Below are positions 10,694 to 25,600 of a DNA stretch of 64,000 nucleotides, piece after piece. The stretch is from Bimastos eiseni (Eukaryota; Annelida; Clitellata; Crassiclitellata; Lumbricidae), in NCBI GenBank assembly GCA_959347315.1, contig OY365806.1, forward strand, positions 28,768,834-28,832,833, given 5' to 3'. The first letter of the stretch is position 1. Each line of letters starts with the position of its first letter. The notes under the pieces were generated by a model. It was not told the origin of the DNA, searched no databases, and saw only the letters and a list, made by a program, of their open reading frames with translations. The translations under genes were made by a program, and so were the position numbers.

Positions 10694-13600
10694 GCAAGTG
10701 CACATCTAGGGCAGAATAAATGTACCAGTACACCATTTATGCCGAATTAAGATAATGTAATGTAATGTAAATCTTCTAAAATTGCTCAGCGCACACAAAA
10801 GCCATGTCAGGGAAACCAGCTTATTCACAGGCACTAAGCAAGAGAAGGTAATATAAGATAAGCTAGAAGATGGTGTAGCGCATTCCCTTGAGCTAACCCT
10901 GAGACAGACATTGGCATGTAGTGATATCAACTTCATTTTCTTAGCCTCAGCATATGAAGGCAGATTGCCTGTTTACGCCCTCACCATCTGATCTTCCCAC
11001 CCACAGTGTACAGTCAATGTTCTCATTATAGCTAAGTTTGCTAGAGGGCAAATAGGGAGCAAAATTCTTGAACCCAGTTTCTAACCAGATAGGAATTGAG
11101 CCCCAACCTCTCAAGTGACAGCCCAGCAGACTGGCCACTTCCCTGTCAAGCACCCCATAAGATCAAGCACCCCATAGGGAGGGTAAGGTAAATTGCTTAT
11201 TTGTATTTATAATGTGATTGTATTAATTATTTTGTAATAGTCTTTGGTTTGAATCAACAGATTTTAGCCCAGAAACACTCTAGGGATTTTCAGTGATGAG
11301 ATGTTTCCTTGATTAGCTTCACCTAACTTGTTTTTCCTAACCTTTCAGTGCTCAGCGACCAATATCTTTGCTGAACTATCCTACCTAACCTTGCCTTTCC
11401 ATATTATCCATTGTCTGGGGCACAATACACTTATTATTTTAAGAAGTTAGGTCTTTCATGCATTGTCTAACATTATATCATCATACTGATCAAGTTAATA
11501 GCTCATCACACAATTATTATTTTGATTATCTTTCAGCTAAGGCACTTGTTGCAACTGGATACCATTTTCCATAGGATTTGTCTTACAACTATCTTGAGTT
11601 CTTGAATAATCAGGCTCCTTACTGTCAACTTGTGTAATCAGTGGTGTGGTGCAACTCAAAGAAGATTTACATATTTAGTAAAAACGATAAGCTCCATAGA
11701 ACTGAGACAGTAGTTGTTTCACAAATCGAAACTTGGTTTCTCTTTGTGAAACTGATGATGTTCACTGTTACTGTTGCAGTTAATGCTTAAAATTACAACA
11801 GACCTTGAACTCAAAAGGCTTCAATTTATCCAAAATACTTTAGCTCGAGTAGTGCTACGTGTCCCACTACGAACATGCTCCTTTGCCCTACTCCACCAGC
11901 TGCATTGGCTCCCTGTTGAATTCAGAATCAAATTTAAGTTAGCTTGTTTGACCTACAAAGCCATCATCACCAGTACACCTGCCTATATTCATGCCCTACT
12001 AACTCCTTACATTCCTCCTCGTTGCTTACGATCATCAAATACAGGTCTTTTAGTTGAACCACGATGCAGAACAGTTATGGGCTCTCGTGCATTTTATGTC
12101 TCTGCTCCTAGGGAATGGAATCGACTGCCACTCTCTCTTCGTAGCTCAAATTCACTTCCTTCCTTTAAAAAGCGACTCAAAACTCACTATTTCTCTTTGG
12201 CTTTCAAGGATTTGGAAATCTGATTGCATCTTCTCCTGGCGACTGACTATCCGCGCCTCAGATTCACATTTAGGTGTGACCTTGTGAGCGTTACAAATTT
12301 AATAATAATAATATAGATCCTGGTTAATTGAACTTGGCCTATCGCATTTTCTGCCCCAACTTACACCTCTAACACTAACTAAAGCATATCTGCCACTGCA
12401 TAGACAGCTCTCATTACAACTGCCTTAAGTGTTACAAACAAAATTGACCTCCATCAATTGCTATCAACAGAATGGATGCTGCAATGAATGCTCCCTTACA
12501 ATGAATGCTACCTTACATTGTCAGCATTGAAAAAAATGAATCTGGCTCTTGCTTTTTAGCTTTCGAATCCATCTTCGTCTGCTCAAAATTCTGGATTAAT
12601 GAACTCTGAACTGGTTCCAGAGCAACCGGATGAACAAATACGAGTACGCTATTACAGTATTGTGCTTATTGACTGAAATAATCTAATAATGATAATGATA
12701 ATTATTAGTATCATTATTTATTATTATTAATATTATTATTTTTATAATATTACGTTGTTGTTGTTGTTGTCGTCGTCGTCATCATCTGGAAGAGGGGATT
12801 CCTCCACTTGTGAGCCGATTAGAGACCTGTTAGACAATGCTCCTCGATCCTAAAATTATGCTAACAACACTATAGAAACAACACCATGACCTTGCAACAC
12901 AGTATATCTATCACATTCCTGGTTCAGATCTTGATTTGTAATTGGAAAGATTGAATTCCTTATTGACATTGAAACATTATTTTTTTTTTACTTGTATTTA
13001 AATTTGCATTACAAATCTTTGTTATAGGAGTTGAAGGATGAAAATGGTCGATTGTATCGGTTGCTAAGTGAGAAGGACCAGGAGATTCGACAACTGAAGA
13101 AGAAGCAAGATGCTGAGAAGGCGTTGGTCGCTGCTGGCGTCTCTGGCATGACAAATGACAGTGCTGCCATGAAGATTGTGGAACTGTCAAAGAGGGTTCG
13201 TGAGCTGACAGCTGAAGTGGAATCGGAACGAACAAAGGCGAAACAACTGGCTCGGAGATGTCAAGAATTGGGAAAGGAGGTCTATAATAACCAATTGCTT
13301 GCTCATCATCATCAGCATTAGCATCATTGTCATCATCATCTTCAATTTCATCTTCTTCGTCGTCGTCGTCATCATCATCATCATCATCATTATTGTCATT
13401 AAGGACTGCTTTGTCATCATCATCATAATGATCATTGTTTTCATTTTTATTGTTAGTATGATATGAGTACTTTGGTGGGCGGAATAAGACTGGGGAACCC
13501 ATCTTTGGAAAAGGGTACTTACTCAGCCTCTTGCCTTTAGAGGCCATGGTTGAGTATTGGTGCAAGTTGGGAAGTTAAAAAGTCGGGTCTTATTAGTTTT

Positions 13601-16600
13601 AACAGAATCTTGAAACTGAGTGACTTATCTTTGCCATTTCTACTCATCATGATGATGATCATCATCATGATCAGCAGCAACAGTGCAACACTATCACATG
13701 GTAGAATTATAATAAAAAGTATTTCAAGACTCTTTCAACTGTTTTTTTTATCAGGCATTGGATGATAATCGAAACCACAAATCAAATGATTTCGAAAATA
13801 AGGTGAGTCTTTCTGTTGTTTAATTATTCTTTTTATGAAGTAGTGTTACTTTTGTAAATAACATAGTATGATATAGTACCAACATTATATAATTGGTATA
13901 ATATTAGTATGATATAATTAAGATAAAATTGTATGTTCATGTTTTTGATTATCTTTACAAAGATATTTGCCATTCAGAGAGGACATAGTGTTTAATCTCA
14001 ATTGCAGTGACTGCCTCTGACGAATCAATGAGCAACTATTTACAATGTGTGCGGTTGTGAGAGTTCCTGATTGTTCTTGTTAATGCTCTGTTATGAATAG
14101 GAATCTTGTTGGTCCAAAGATTTCCAATGAATCATCTTTTTTTATTATCTGTGTCCTACTATCCTACCATCCGATGAACTCACCATAACCTTACTTCTTG
14201 CTATATCCCCACCCACAGATCTTTCACTTAAAACTGAAAACACTTCTTTTTTGGAAATCCTATCCTGATTTCTCCTCTTCCCACTTGCTGTTTTAACTCC
14301 AAACACCACCCTCCTTAGCCGTCTGACTGTCTGCCAGCATGACTGTCTGGGTCTTGACCCCCTGCTCATTGATTCTTTTGCTAAGTGCCGATTAAGCTGG
14401 TTCCTGCAACTTCACTTTAGCAGGTGCTGTAGAAATGTTGAGATTACGATTAATTTTTATGAGATTTCTGATAAACTCTTAAAAGAGATTGTAGTAGTTG
14501 TAAAACAATGCTTAAACATTTGGGATGAATTGGCCCATTTGTTTCATTTCAGGAGCTGAATCAAGATGAACTGAAGACTGCACAAGATAAACTGAAACAG
14601 TCTGAAACAAAAGTCATGGATTTACGAAACCAGATTCAATCGCTGAAGGCTGAACTAAAGATCTCTCAAAAGGTTTAACTTAATGTATAAAATTATGCTT
14701 ATTAATAAGTCAATAATGATTGCTTTATGGCAAATATGCAGAGACTATCCTGTCACCTTATCACTATCTAAACAACCCTGTTGTATGGAAAATGGGTGTA
14801 GATTTAAACTACTGTACTTCCATGTTATTCTACATTCACACCCCTTCATTATTTGATCAGTGTATGAGCACAAATGTAGTTGCTTATGCTAGTACTGTAG
14901 GTTACCCATATAAAAATACTGTTTGTTCATTAGAACTTACTGTATTACTCTATGATCCATAAGCTGCTGTATTATGATGCATCTGATAGTTTGGCTTTAC
15001 GATCAATGCTGTGTTAGTGTTGTACTTACCGTGTGTTGCTGTTTGATGCGCAGTTTGTAACTTTAATCTCGTGCGAATAGATGACGTTCACTTTCTTGTG
15101 TGTGTAACGACATTCTAGACCTTCTCTGAAACTGGGAATATTGTAATGCATATTCTGATATGATGCTAGATGTCTGGTCAAAGTGTAGTTTAAACACTCA
15201 TAAACTTATGCAGCACTGTTTTGCCGCACTGGACTGGGAGTAGTCACCATGAAGATATATAAATTCTCGTAATGAATGGACTGTAATCTTAATAACTGAT
15301 GCTGCATCTTTGCAAATGTGGAAATAATAATAATTATAATAATTGAGATGCATATGATATGTGCACTGCCATTATTTAATGTAGTGTACTCTGTAATTAA
15401 TATGGGGCCACGTTGAAGAATTTTCCAGTATTGCAAAAAGTGTAGTGTAGTGTACTCTGCATAATTTTCGTGTAACTTGTGATCGTACAGTTATCTAGAT
15501 CCAGTTATATTGGGTAAGTTGCTTTGTCTTTGTAGATCTTGACACAGGAAGTAGGTGAAGGAGTTTCAATGCAGTCCCTCGTCAGTGGATCAAGCGGGTG
15601 GAAGGGGCGCACTCAACAGATCACAACCCTTCAAAAGAAGGTTAGTCTTGTGAACCCTTCTGTTGTGTATTTTGTTGGACTCTTCAGTAGCATGTTATCC
15701 TATGATTTTGGCTTTGAGCACTCTTTGTGTAATGACCCTGGACAGCAGTGATGGGCACTTTTAACTACTGTAGTTCTAACTACTACAGAAGTAGTTGCCT
15801 AGTAGTTATAACCAGTTTTTAAGAAGTAGTTTAAAAAAATAGTTATAACTACTTTTATCAAGTAGTTTTAAGTTAACTATCATTATCATATTCACATTAT
15901 CATATTGTAATGTGAACTACAATATTTCACATTAACTACATTTTTTGCTATATACTAGTTCTGTCTTAAAGGATTTTCTGTTATTTCACAACAAACATGG
16001 ATGTTGAGCATAATAATCTTATGAGTAAATTCGCTATGTAATTGTCCTATTAAAATTTGGGCATACTATTGTGGGGAAGTGAAGTGGGTTCCTCTCAGAA
16101 CTATAAAGTAAGCCTAAGGCATTATGCCTGTTTAATGGCATACCTGAAGATTGTTGCGCAATAAGAACTAGAGTAAAGCAGTCTAAGAGGGGTTGGGCTT
16201 ATGATGAAAACAGCCAGTATGCTGCCATGATGACCACAAGTGGGTCTGAAAGAGGTGATTGTCGAATCAAGAATGACAGGGATGAGAGAGAGTGACAGAG
16301 ACGGACAGAGGTATAGACAGAGACAGACAGACAGAGACAAAGACACAAAGGTAAGAGGGGCATACCCTTACTGGCTGGATAGACCAGTGATCGTATTAGA
16401 TCTGTGCAGCGATTTGCAACGTATATACGAGGACGAGGAATCGAAGAAGCACGATTGATGCAGTCAGCAAAAGGTGAGATATACAGTGATATAGTATGAT
16501 CACTTGTAGTATAATATGTACATGCTACTTTTTTTATTCTGAACATTAACATTTTCTAAGAGTTTTACAGTTCTGGACTTTGTAGGTTAGACATTTTTGT

Positions 16601-19600
16601 AGTTGTAGCAAGTTGACTTGTGTTACTGCTGAAACTGTGCTCTGATCAGGGTGCTTTGTAGCATGTGCTAGTAGTTGTTGTCCTTGTTAGCTTACAATTA
16701 GATATGTCATTGTGTTTCTGATCATTTTTATAACTTAAGTTTAATATCAGCAATTAGTACTGGCATAGGCATTTGCATAGGCCTACTGCTTGGTGACTAT
16801 GAATGCACCATACACCGTGGTGTGGCACAGTGGCTGATCGGTTAGAGCGATCAGCCTGTAACGTTCAGTGTGTGCTGAACGCGCTGGTTTGAGCCTCGTC
16901 CAGGGCGTCAGTCACTGTGTAGGGACCTTGAGCAAGTCCTTTGCACACCTTTGCTCTGTAGTACAACTGCAATTGCACCGTCGAGGCGTGTGTGTGCACT
17001 TTTGAGCAAAAGCTGTTGGAAGAAGGGCGGTATCAAATTTCAGTAATAATAATAATGACATAACATATTAGCAAAGTAGTTTTAAAAGTAGTTAACTACT
17101 AATGTGGTATTTACTAAGTAGTTATAACTACTTGACATCTAAAGTAGTTAAATAGTAGTTATAACTACATATTTTGAAAGTAGTTAGGAAGTAGTTTTAA
17201 CTACTAGTCAAGTTGCTGGTGCCCATCACTGCTGGACGGTATTGGTCAAGAACACTTGTCTTCATCACCAGACATACAGTCACACATACACCTGCATATA
17301 CACACACAGTCACACACACATACACATGCTACCAACAGGCCACAAGTGGTTCAACTGATTTGATGTACAATAGTTATTTGTACATTATATTTAATTGAAA
17401 CCTCTATTAATTTATCATCATAATATTGTACACATATAGATCTATATATATATATATATTTATGTATATACTAATTAATTGCATCTATTTGTGTGTGTTT
17501 AATCCGGGTTGTTATAGCCTACTTCAGGCTTGTATTGATTATATGCACATTGTTAATTTGTGGGTTTAGACACAGTTAGCAAACACCCTTTAGATGAATC
17601 ATTTCTGTGATATCATATGACAACAATTAGCTTCAGCCGTTTGACTCAAGGGTGAGAGATGGTACTTGTGATAAAATTGAGTAGCTTAGTTGGCCTAACA
17701 CTTTTCAAAGCTTCCTGGATTTGTCACTTCCGGACCACTTCTGCTGATGCTCTTGGACTTGCCATTATTTCAATATAGCACTACCAATTGCATTTGTGTT
17801 TAGCTGACAACAGTTACTGATAATAGTTACTATGTGTTCTTGAAACATGTGTGCATCATTTTGACTTGGTTGGTGCTTGATCAAAAGACATACTCGTCCA
17901 GTGCTCTTGACTATGATGCCATTCACTTTATGCCTTTGCAGAAGATCTCACTATATGTTCTTATGTTGTTCCATACTGTTAGAATAGTATCTGTTATCAT
18001 GGTCATGACAGTTTTTGCCTCTCTTGTAACAGTGGCATACAATGTTGCTATAAGTATAAACTAAGATTGATCATTTTGATGATTTTTTCCATAGCAACTA
18101 GCATTGTGTAACATGGAAATCTGTTCTCTAGACCAGTGGTTTTCAACCGGTGTGCCACGACACACTCGTGTGCCGGGAGACACCACCAAGTGTGCCGCGA
18201 CACTAATAAAAAAGATTTCAAAATCACTAAAAATCATATTCGAATGAAGCTAAAATGTAATGTATCTATATTAATGAAAAAGGGAAACGTCTCTGTTTAT
18301 GAGTGTTAATATTTCTTCTTATGATCTAAAATTATACAAAATTACAATCTAAGCTTTTGCTTAGTTTAGCACTTTAGCTGTAGCTGCTGCTGACAAGATG
18401 TGTGGTTGTCTGGTCCTAAAGCTAAAGTTAAACTAATGCGCTGAATTATTTTTTAAATTTCAAGATTTATTGGCAATGTATAGCATAGCATTCTTTAACG
18501 ATCAAATTATCAAAGTATTTAAATAAAATTATAAATTATTTTGTGTGACTTATTATTAAAGCATTATATTTTTTAACTTATTGCTGGACTAATTTCCTGC
18601 AAGGACAAGTACGTCTCTGGTTTCCCAGTCTATCGCGTGTGAAACATCCGCCATTGGTCGGGTTTGGCTATAGCTGCCGCGTTATATACGCTTGCCGTCT
18701 GCACTTGTACAATTGTGTGAGCTATAATCAATTTAATTAATTGGTAAATCAAAATTTTTGTCAACAATGCAAATTAGTTTTAACAAAATAAATTAAAAGC
18801 ACTCAAATATCACATTGACATTGATTGACATTTGAACAGGTTACAAAGGTCTTCTTAACACCGATAACTAGAACAGTTTAGAATCGGTTTATGTCTAGCA
18901 TTGTAACTGAAATCAAAATTAAATTATATATGTTGCATTTTAATCTGTTCAAGTTAAGCTGCTAAATTTCATTAAAAATTTTTGTCTACTTTACTCTGAT
19001 TTATTTTGAAAATTAGCTTATGTAAAACTTGAGATTGAGCCTTCTTTTTCAGATGGAAAATACTGAAAATTAGGATTTCAAAACAGCAGCTATAAAATTG
19101 CTCAAAATCAAGCATAAAAATTAGTTTTAGTTCAATGTTGTGCTTTCTGAAAGGAGCTACATAAATGCACTAATATATTCTCTATCCTAGGTAAATGAAC
19201 TTCGAAAACAGCTTGAGGAGAGGATTGACCTTGGGTCACGTAGTGACCTGAGCACTTTGGAGGAGGAGACCCAGAGCATGGCCAGCCAGCAGACGGCACG
19301 AAACAGTCTCATTGACCGACAGAAGGAACAAATACGGAAAGTGGAAAGACAGCGTAAAGAAAATCAGGAGGTGGGTGCCAAATGTTTTATTGTTTCAAGG
19401 TGGCATATAAAGCATGGAAGGCTGACAGAACACAAAGTATTGAGTCATTTCTTAATGTTGTTCAGCATCAGAATAGTATTTTGTTGCATGCATGGTTTCC
19501 TATTACATAAATAATCTTTGGCTGCATAGTATATGGCTAGCTTGCATGTACATGTGTGAAATTGACCTGGAAGTCAAAGTATCTTGTAACCTCATAAACT

Positions 19601-22600
19601 AGTGTATGTATGAACTCACCAATAAAGGATGAGAAGCTAGTTTAGCTCAAATGGCCAGAAATTCCATAATCGTTCTACATTTAAATGCGGACAGGTCTTG
19701 CGTTTTAGCTTGATTGCACGACAAAGCACGTGCCAGTGACATATACGAGAGGCCAATCTGCCACTAATTTTGTATACATTCTGTTTTAAATGACATGATT
19801 CACTACACATTGTCTGAAAGTGAAAGTCACATCTTGTTAAATGCTATTAATAGACTTTGTGTTAAGCTCTTTCAAGAATATCTTAGATGTTGGATTCTTT
19901 GATGCATACAAGTTCAGTTGTGTGATCACAATTGAATGATGTGAAAGTGCTAATTAATTGGCTTTGATTGATATTGTTATGTTTTCTCTTGAGCAGAAAT
20001 TTCCTTTGAACCAGAAGCAGTGCATTTGAAGAGCAACCATGTTCTAACTGAGCCCTCCATCTATTATTTCCAGATTCATATACTGACAGAGGTATTATTA
20101 TGTGGATTAATGAAGGCATGCAATAAATGATTGATTTCTGATATCTTTAAGTACTTTGTATTACAATGATAATTATTTGTTTGTTTGTTTTGCTTTGTTT
20201 GTTTGTTTTGCTTAGAAACTAACAGAAGAGCTGAAGGCAACTGAGCAGAGATATGCCGAGCTCAAGCAGAAAGCAGATGCATCAAAAGCCAGGTTACAAT
20301 TCATTGAATGATTTATTTACCGATGTTTCTTTCAGAGTTTATAAACTGATGTATTTTCCTAATGTTTACCAGATGTTTTCAGATTTCTAAACATATTTGT
20401 TTCTAGATATTTACTTCCTAATTCATAAACTGATCTCTTTTCAAATAATTATTTCTAAATTCATAAAGTAATTTATTTCAAAATAATTATTTATCCAATC
20501 ATACACTGATTGATTTCCAAATAAATAATTTTTTTCATGAACTGATTTATTTCCAATGATTTTTTCTGAATTTGTAACCTGACTTTTTAAAAATTTATTT
20601 ATGGCTAAATTCATTAGGCGATTTATTTCTAAGTAGATATTACTTCCAAATTTATTAGCTGATTTATTTCAAGATGCTTATTTCTAAATTTAAAAACCAT
20701 TTTATTCACAAATATTTATTTCTAAATTCCAAGACAGATATATCTGTGAATATTTTTTCTGAATTCAACAGTGATCTCCATTGTTTTCAGTCAGATTTAG
20801 CACTTTAAGATAAATCTTGTTTTGTTTTCATTTATGTTCTCTATCCAGCAAAGTTTATTACATTACAATAAAATAGAGTTGCATGATATCAAAATGGGTG
20901 CTATATAAGTGGTCTGTTCAGAAACAATATATTACAATTTATGTGTTTATACTTACAGAAATAGCAGCTTGTCCGAGGAGATGAAGATCCTGAAGAAACA
21001 GAATCAATTGTTAACAGAGAAAGGAAAACACGACAACGAACTCATCGAGATGCTTGTGGTTTGTTCTCATCTTCTGTCATGCTTAGTTACATTTCCTGCA
21101 GTTTATTTCACTCTTAACTTCTTTGATCACTTCTTCAGTGTTGTCCATGTGTACACTTCTTATGTTTGTTTGTATGTATGCATACATGTATGTGTGCAGA
21201 AGGCTTGTACATATGCACGTAATGCTATGTATGTTTGTGTATTATACCATGTAGGTATATGTGTCTGTTTATAGATTTATGTACAATATCATTTATTTAA
21301 TAGTTGTACAATATCTGAAAAAATCAAGTTTGTGGAAAGAAATTCGTAGGACACATTTCTAAAGACGAGTTGCATTTAATATCAACAGATGAGTATGATA
21401 TAAAGTGTATCCAATTGTTACTAGTAGTCATTGCTAAGTGTTATTGACTGATTAGTTACTCTATTTATCAGATTATTAGTACTTTCAAATTAGTTATTAG
21501 CTAATAGTGAGTTCCAATTAATATGTTTTATCATTTTTACATATGTTATTTATCAAGTAATCTTGATTTCATAATTATTGTGTTCTAATACTTGCTACCT
21601 TTTGGATAACTTGAAGTTTTGTTTATGTTATGCTGACGTAGAAGCAGCAGTCGCATTGGAAGAAGTTGGTCGAGGGCAACACGAGGAAGCTGCATGAGGA
21701 TACAGAGGATGCTCAGAGTGCGAGGAAGCATCTCAATGCCAATCAACAGCTGGAGCGCAATACGATCGAACAGCTCAAGATTATCATCCAGGATAAAGAA
21801 GAACGAATCAAGTCACTCGAAGATGAAATCAGGAATCTCCGATTTTCAGTAAAACTTGACTGCATTAATAAATTGAGTGTTTCAGATAGCAGATTTGCAA
21901 CTTCTATGTCACCAGTTTATCCTAATCATTTGAAAGTCTTGCACAGATTTGAGAGTTTAACTTGCTCATCAGTTTATAAGGCTGTCATTGATGCAATTAA
22001 CTTTGTGTTAATTTTCTCTAGAAACCTGAAGTGGACTCTGACCATGAAATGGTTCCAGCTGTGACTTCACGTCTACAGTCAAAAGTTACAGCTGAAATAC
22101 TTGCTGAAATTCTTTCACCAAATCGAAGTCGAGCTGCATCCAGGTCTGTGGATAACTTTATGAATTTACAACTTACATTTGACCTAGTTTAGCTGTTTGC
22201 GTCCTTGTAGCGGTCTGGCCGTGTTATCGCCGTTACGGCGCTATATGAATTGTCCTTATTATTATTATTATTATTGAGTTACCACTAACCTAGTTGAGTT
22301 ACAGTTGACATAGTTAAATTAGTCTTGGCCTTAAACTGACCTACTTTAGTTATATTTGACCTTGAGCAACTTGATCTAAGATCAGCTTGATCTAAACTTT
22401 CACATTGATCTAATTTATTGTTAGTGTCCTACTTTGTTGCTGTTGACTTCATTTTTTTCATGTTGATCCAGTTTTGTTAGTGACTATTTAAATTTGAATG
22501 ACTTCATATGGATGGGGTGACCTTAGTCTAACCAAAATTGGTTTCAGTTTAGTTACTTTAACTTGTCTTATCAAGTCTCATCTGGCCTAATTATGCAGCT

Positions 22601-25600
22601 ACCTGGCTAATTGCAGTGTAGCTGAAGATAGTATGTAAGATATTCAGTGTGTTTGTTCTCTAGGGCTGATGTTGAGGTTCCACAGAAGACGAATGTCGAC
22701 TTGCATGAATTGAACTCATTGTACCAGGCGACAACTGTTGAACGTGACAGATTGACAGAACTTGTTCAGGTCTTGGAGAAGAGGTTATTAATATTTTTTG
22801 CACTAGCTGGTTGACTGGCTGGATTGACTGATTCATGACTAAATGAATGGCTGATTTTATGGGCTGATTAGAATGACTGACTGGCTGGCTGGACTGACTG
22901 GCTGGCTGACCACTAACCAACCGATTGATTGACCTTCATTCATTCATCAATTGATTTTCTGATTTACTCAACATATAACTAGAGTTAATTTAAAGTCTAA
23001 GTACTAAATTCTTAAAGTCAGAGTTTATATCACTTGATTTGAATTGTCAGTGTCAAACTGTACTTTAATCTTTATATACAGTTTATTTATAAAGAAATTG
23101 CAAACAACTATTGTGAAAACATTTGCTTCAACATAGAGCATAACCGGAAATCGCCTCGGACATTCGCCTCGGCCGAATATCCCATTTTTGGACTATGCGG
23201 AAGTATTCGCCTCGGCAAATAGTACACACACAAATAGTTAAAAAGTTAAAAATAAATTTTTTCATTAAATAAATTTGTGATAAATATTTTACAATCTAAC
23301 AATGAAAATTTGAAATTTATTGGTAGTTATTACAGGTACAAACATTTGCTCTGCTAATTTTTCATTTAGCAAAATGGCGAAAGTGATGAAAATCAAAATT
23401 ATTCAGCTCTATCTGCAGATGGTACTTGCTGGGCCGGTGTAGAAGGCTAAATTAACATCCCGTATAAATTAACTCCCAGAGTGTATTGTACCTAGGATAT
23501 ATTGACTCAGGAGTTAATTTTTCCTAGGATAAACACACTCCCCCTGCGAATAAACACTCCCGGGGAGTTAATTCAACCTAGGACAAACTGACTCCCGGAA
23601 AGTTAATTCTTCCTAGGATAAATTGATACCCTGATCTAATGCAAAAGGGGAGTTAATTCTACCTAGGACAAACTGACTCCCGGGGAGTTAATTCATCCTA
23701 GGATAAATTGATACCCTGATCTAATGCAAAAGGGGAGTTAATTCTACCTAGGACAAACTGACTCCCGGGGAGTTAATTCATCCTAGGATAAATTGATACC
23801 CTGATCTAATGCAAAAGGGGAGTTAATTCTACCTAGGACAAACTGACTCCCGGGGAGTTAATTCATCCTAGGATAAATTGATACCCTGATCTAATGCAAA
23901 AGGGGAGTTAATTCTACCTAGGACAAACTGACTCCCGGGGAGTTAATTCATCCTAGGATAAATTGATACCCTGATCTAATGCAAAAGGGGAGTTAATTCT
24001 ACCTAGGACAAACTGACTCCCGGGGAGTTAATTCATCCTAGGATAAATTGAGTCCCACACCGAATGCAATAGGGGAGTGTAATGATGGAAGAGGGGACTG
24101 TGTTATGAAAAAACGGCAATGTCAAGTTTATAACTTTAATGAACAATATAATATAGTGTCAAGTACTGTATAAACTAAAATTGGGAACACTATAGCTATA
24201 GATATGAACGGTATATATAAAGACAAACATTATAGGCCTATCAACAGTAGTAAATATATATATATATATGTATAGACAAGAGACTGACAGACAGTAGGCA
24301 CAACCAAGTGAATCAGCGTGGGCGAGTGGGCTGAGACAGATGGAGAGACTGGCATTATGACCACATTATGGCTGAGGCAAGAGCGAATGCCGGGCTAGGA
24401 TAGGTCAAAAAGACCGGGTCCGGAGGAAGAGCGATGGACTGAGCGCCTGAGAGATTTGATGTAAGATGACCAAATCAGGATACAATCGGGACAAATAACC
24501 AAATAAGGATAGACATGAGGTAGAAGGACCATAATGGGAGGATGCAAGAAAGGGTATAAAAGATGGGAGAAATTGAGAGTCGAGATTCACTCTCAGAAGG
24601 CGTCAGATGCACGACAGAGGACGTCATCGACAGCAAGAGGAATCCGCTCTCAAGGAAGCGACTGGAAAACGACAGATGACCAAGACGATAGAGATAGGTC
24701 TGGTTAAGGTCGACAGTATGAGTGATGAGGAACGTTAGTGAAGTAGCAAGCTAAGTTGTTCTACGTTAATATATTTTGAAGTTAACCTAAATAATAAGAA
24801 TAATAATCAGAAAGAGACTCTGGTGTCATTTTGTTGAACTCTAACGTAAACGCAAACCGAAGAGACTGAAGACACACGGCTACAATCCATCACCGCTACC
24901 ACCAAGAATTGATGTCCAGATTGTTGTTTGAGAAAGGGCAACAACAATCATTTTCCTCCATTACAGGGAGTTAATTCTACCTAGGACAGACTGACTCCCG
25001 GGGAGTTAATTCTTCCTAGGATAAAATGACTCCTATATCTAATGAAGTAGGGGAGTTAATTCTACCTAGGACAGACTGACTCCTGGGGAGTTAATTCTTC
25101 CTAGGATAAAATGACTCCTATATCTAATGAAGTAGGGGAGTTAATTCTACCTAGGACATACTGACTCCCACACCAAATGCAATATAGGAGTTAATTCTAC
25201 CTAGGACAAACTGACTCCCAGGGAGTTAATTCTTCCTAGGATAAATTGACTCCTATACCGAATGCAATAGGGGAGTTAATTCTACCTAGGACATACTGAC
25301 TCGCGGGGGTTAATTCTTTCTAGGAAAAATTGATTCCCTAATCTAATGCAATAGGGGAGTTAATTCTACCTAGGACAAACTGACTCCCGGGGAGTTAATT
25401 CATCCTAGGATAAATTGATACCCTGATCTAATGCAAAAGGGGAGTTAATTCTACCTAGGACAAACTGACTCCCGGGGAGTTAATTCATCCTAGGATAAAT
25501 TGATACCCTGATCTAATGCAAAAGGGGAGTTAATTCTACCTAGGACAAACTGACTCCCGGGGAGTTAATTCATCCTAGGATAAATTGATACCCTGATCTA

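Larger units (their letters stand above)
23647..25353. repeat. 1707-bp tandem duplication, first copy
   Basis: Contains an 85-bp satellite block, an 888-bp solo LTR and older satellite units. It is followed directly by a copy at 25354-27060. By eye the two copies appear identical, including the whole LTR. Confidence 0.85.

Noticed and set aside
12960..13565. Asp-rich 201-residue minus-strand frame
   Set aside because: It crosses exon 3 of the coiled-coil gene on the other strand and a CAT array, and has no independent motif.
24405..24590. 61-residue minus-strand frame repeated at 26112-26297
   Set aside because: Identical only because the LTR is duplicated. It overlaps the LTR promoter region and has no motif.
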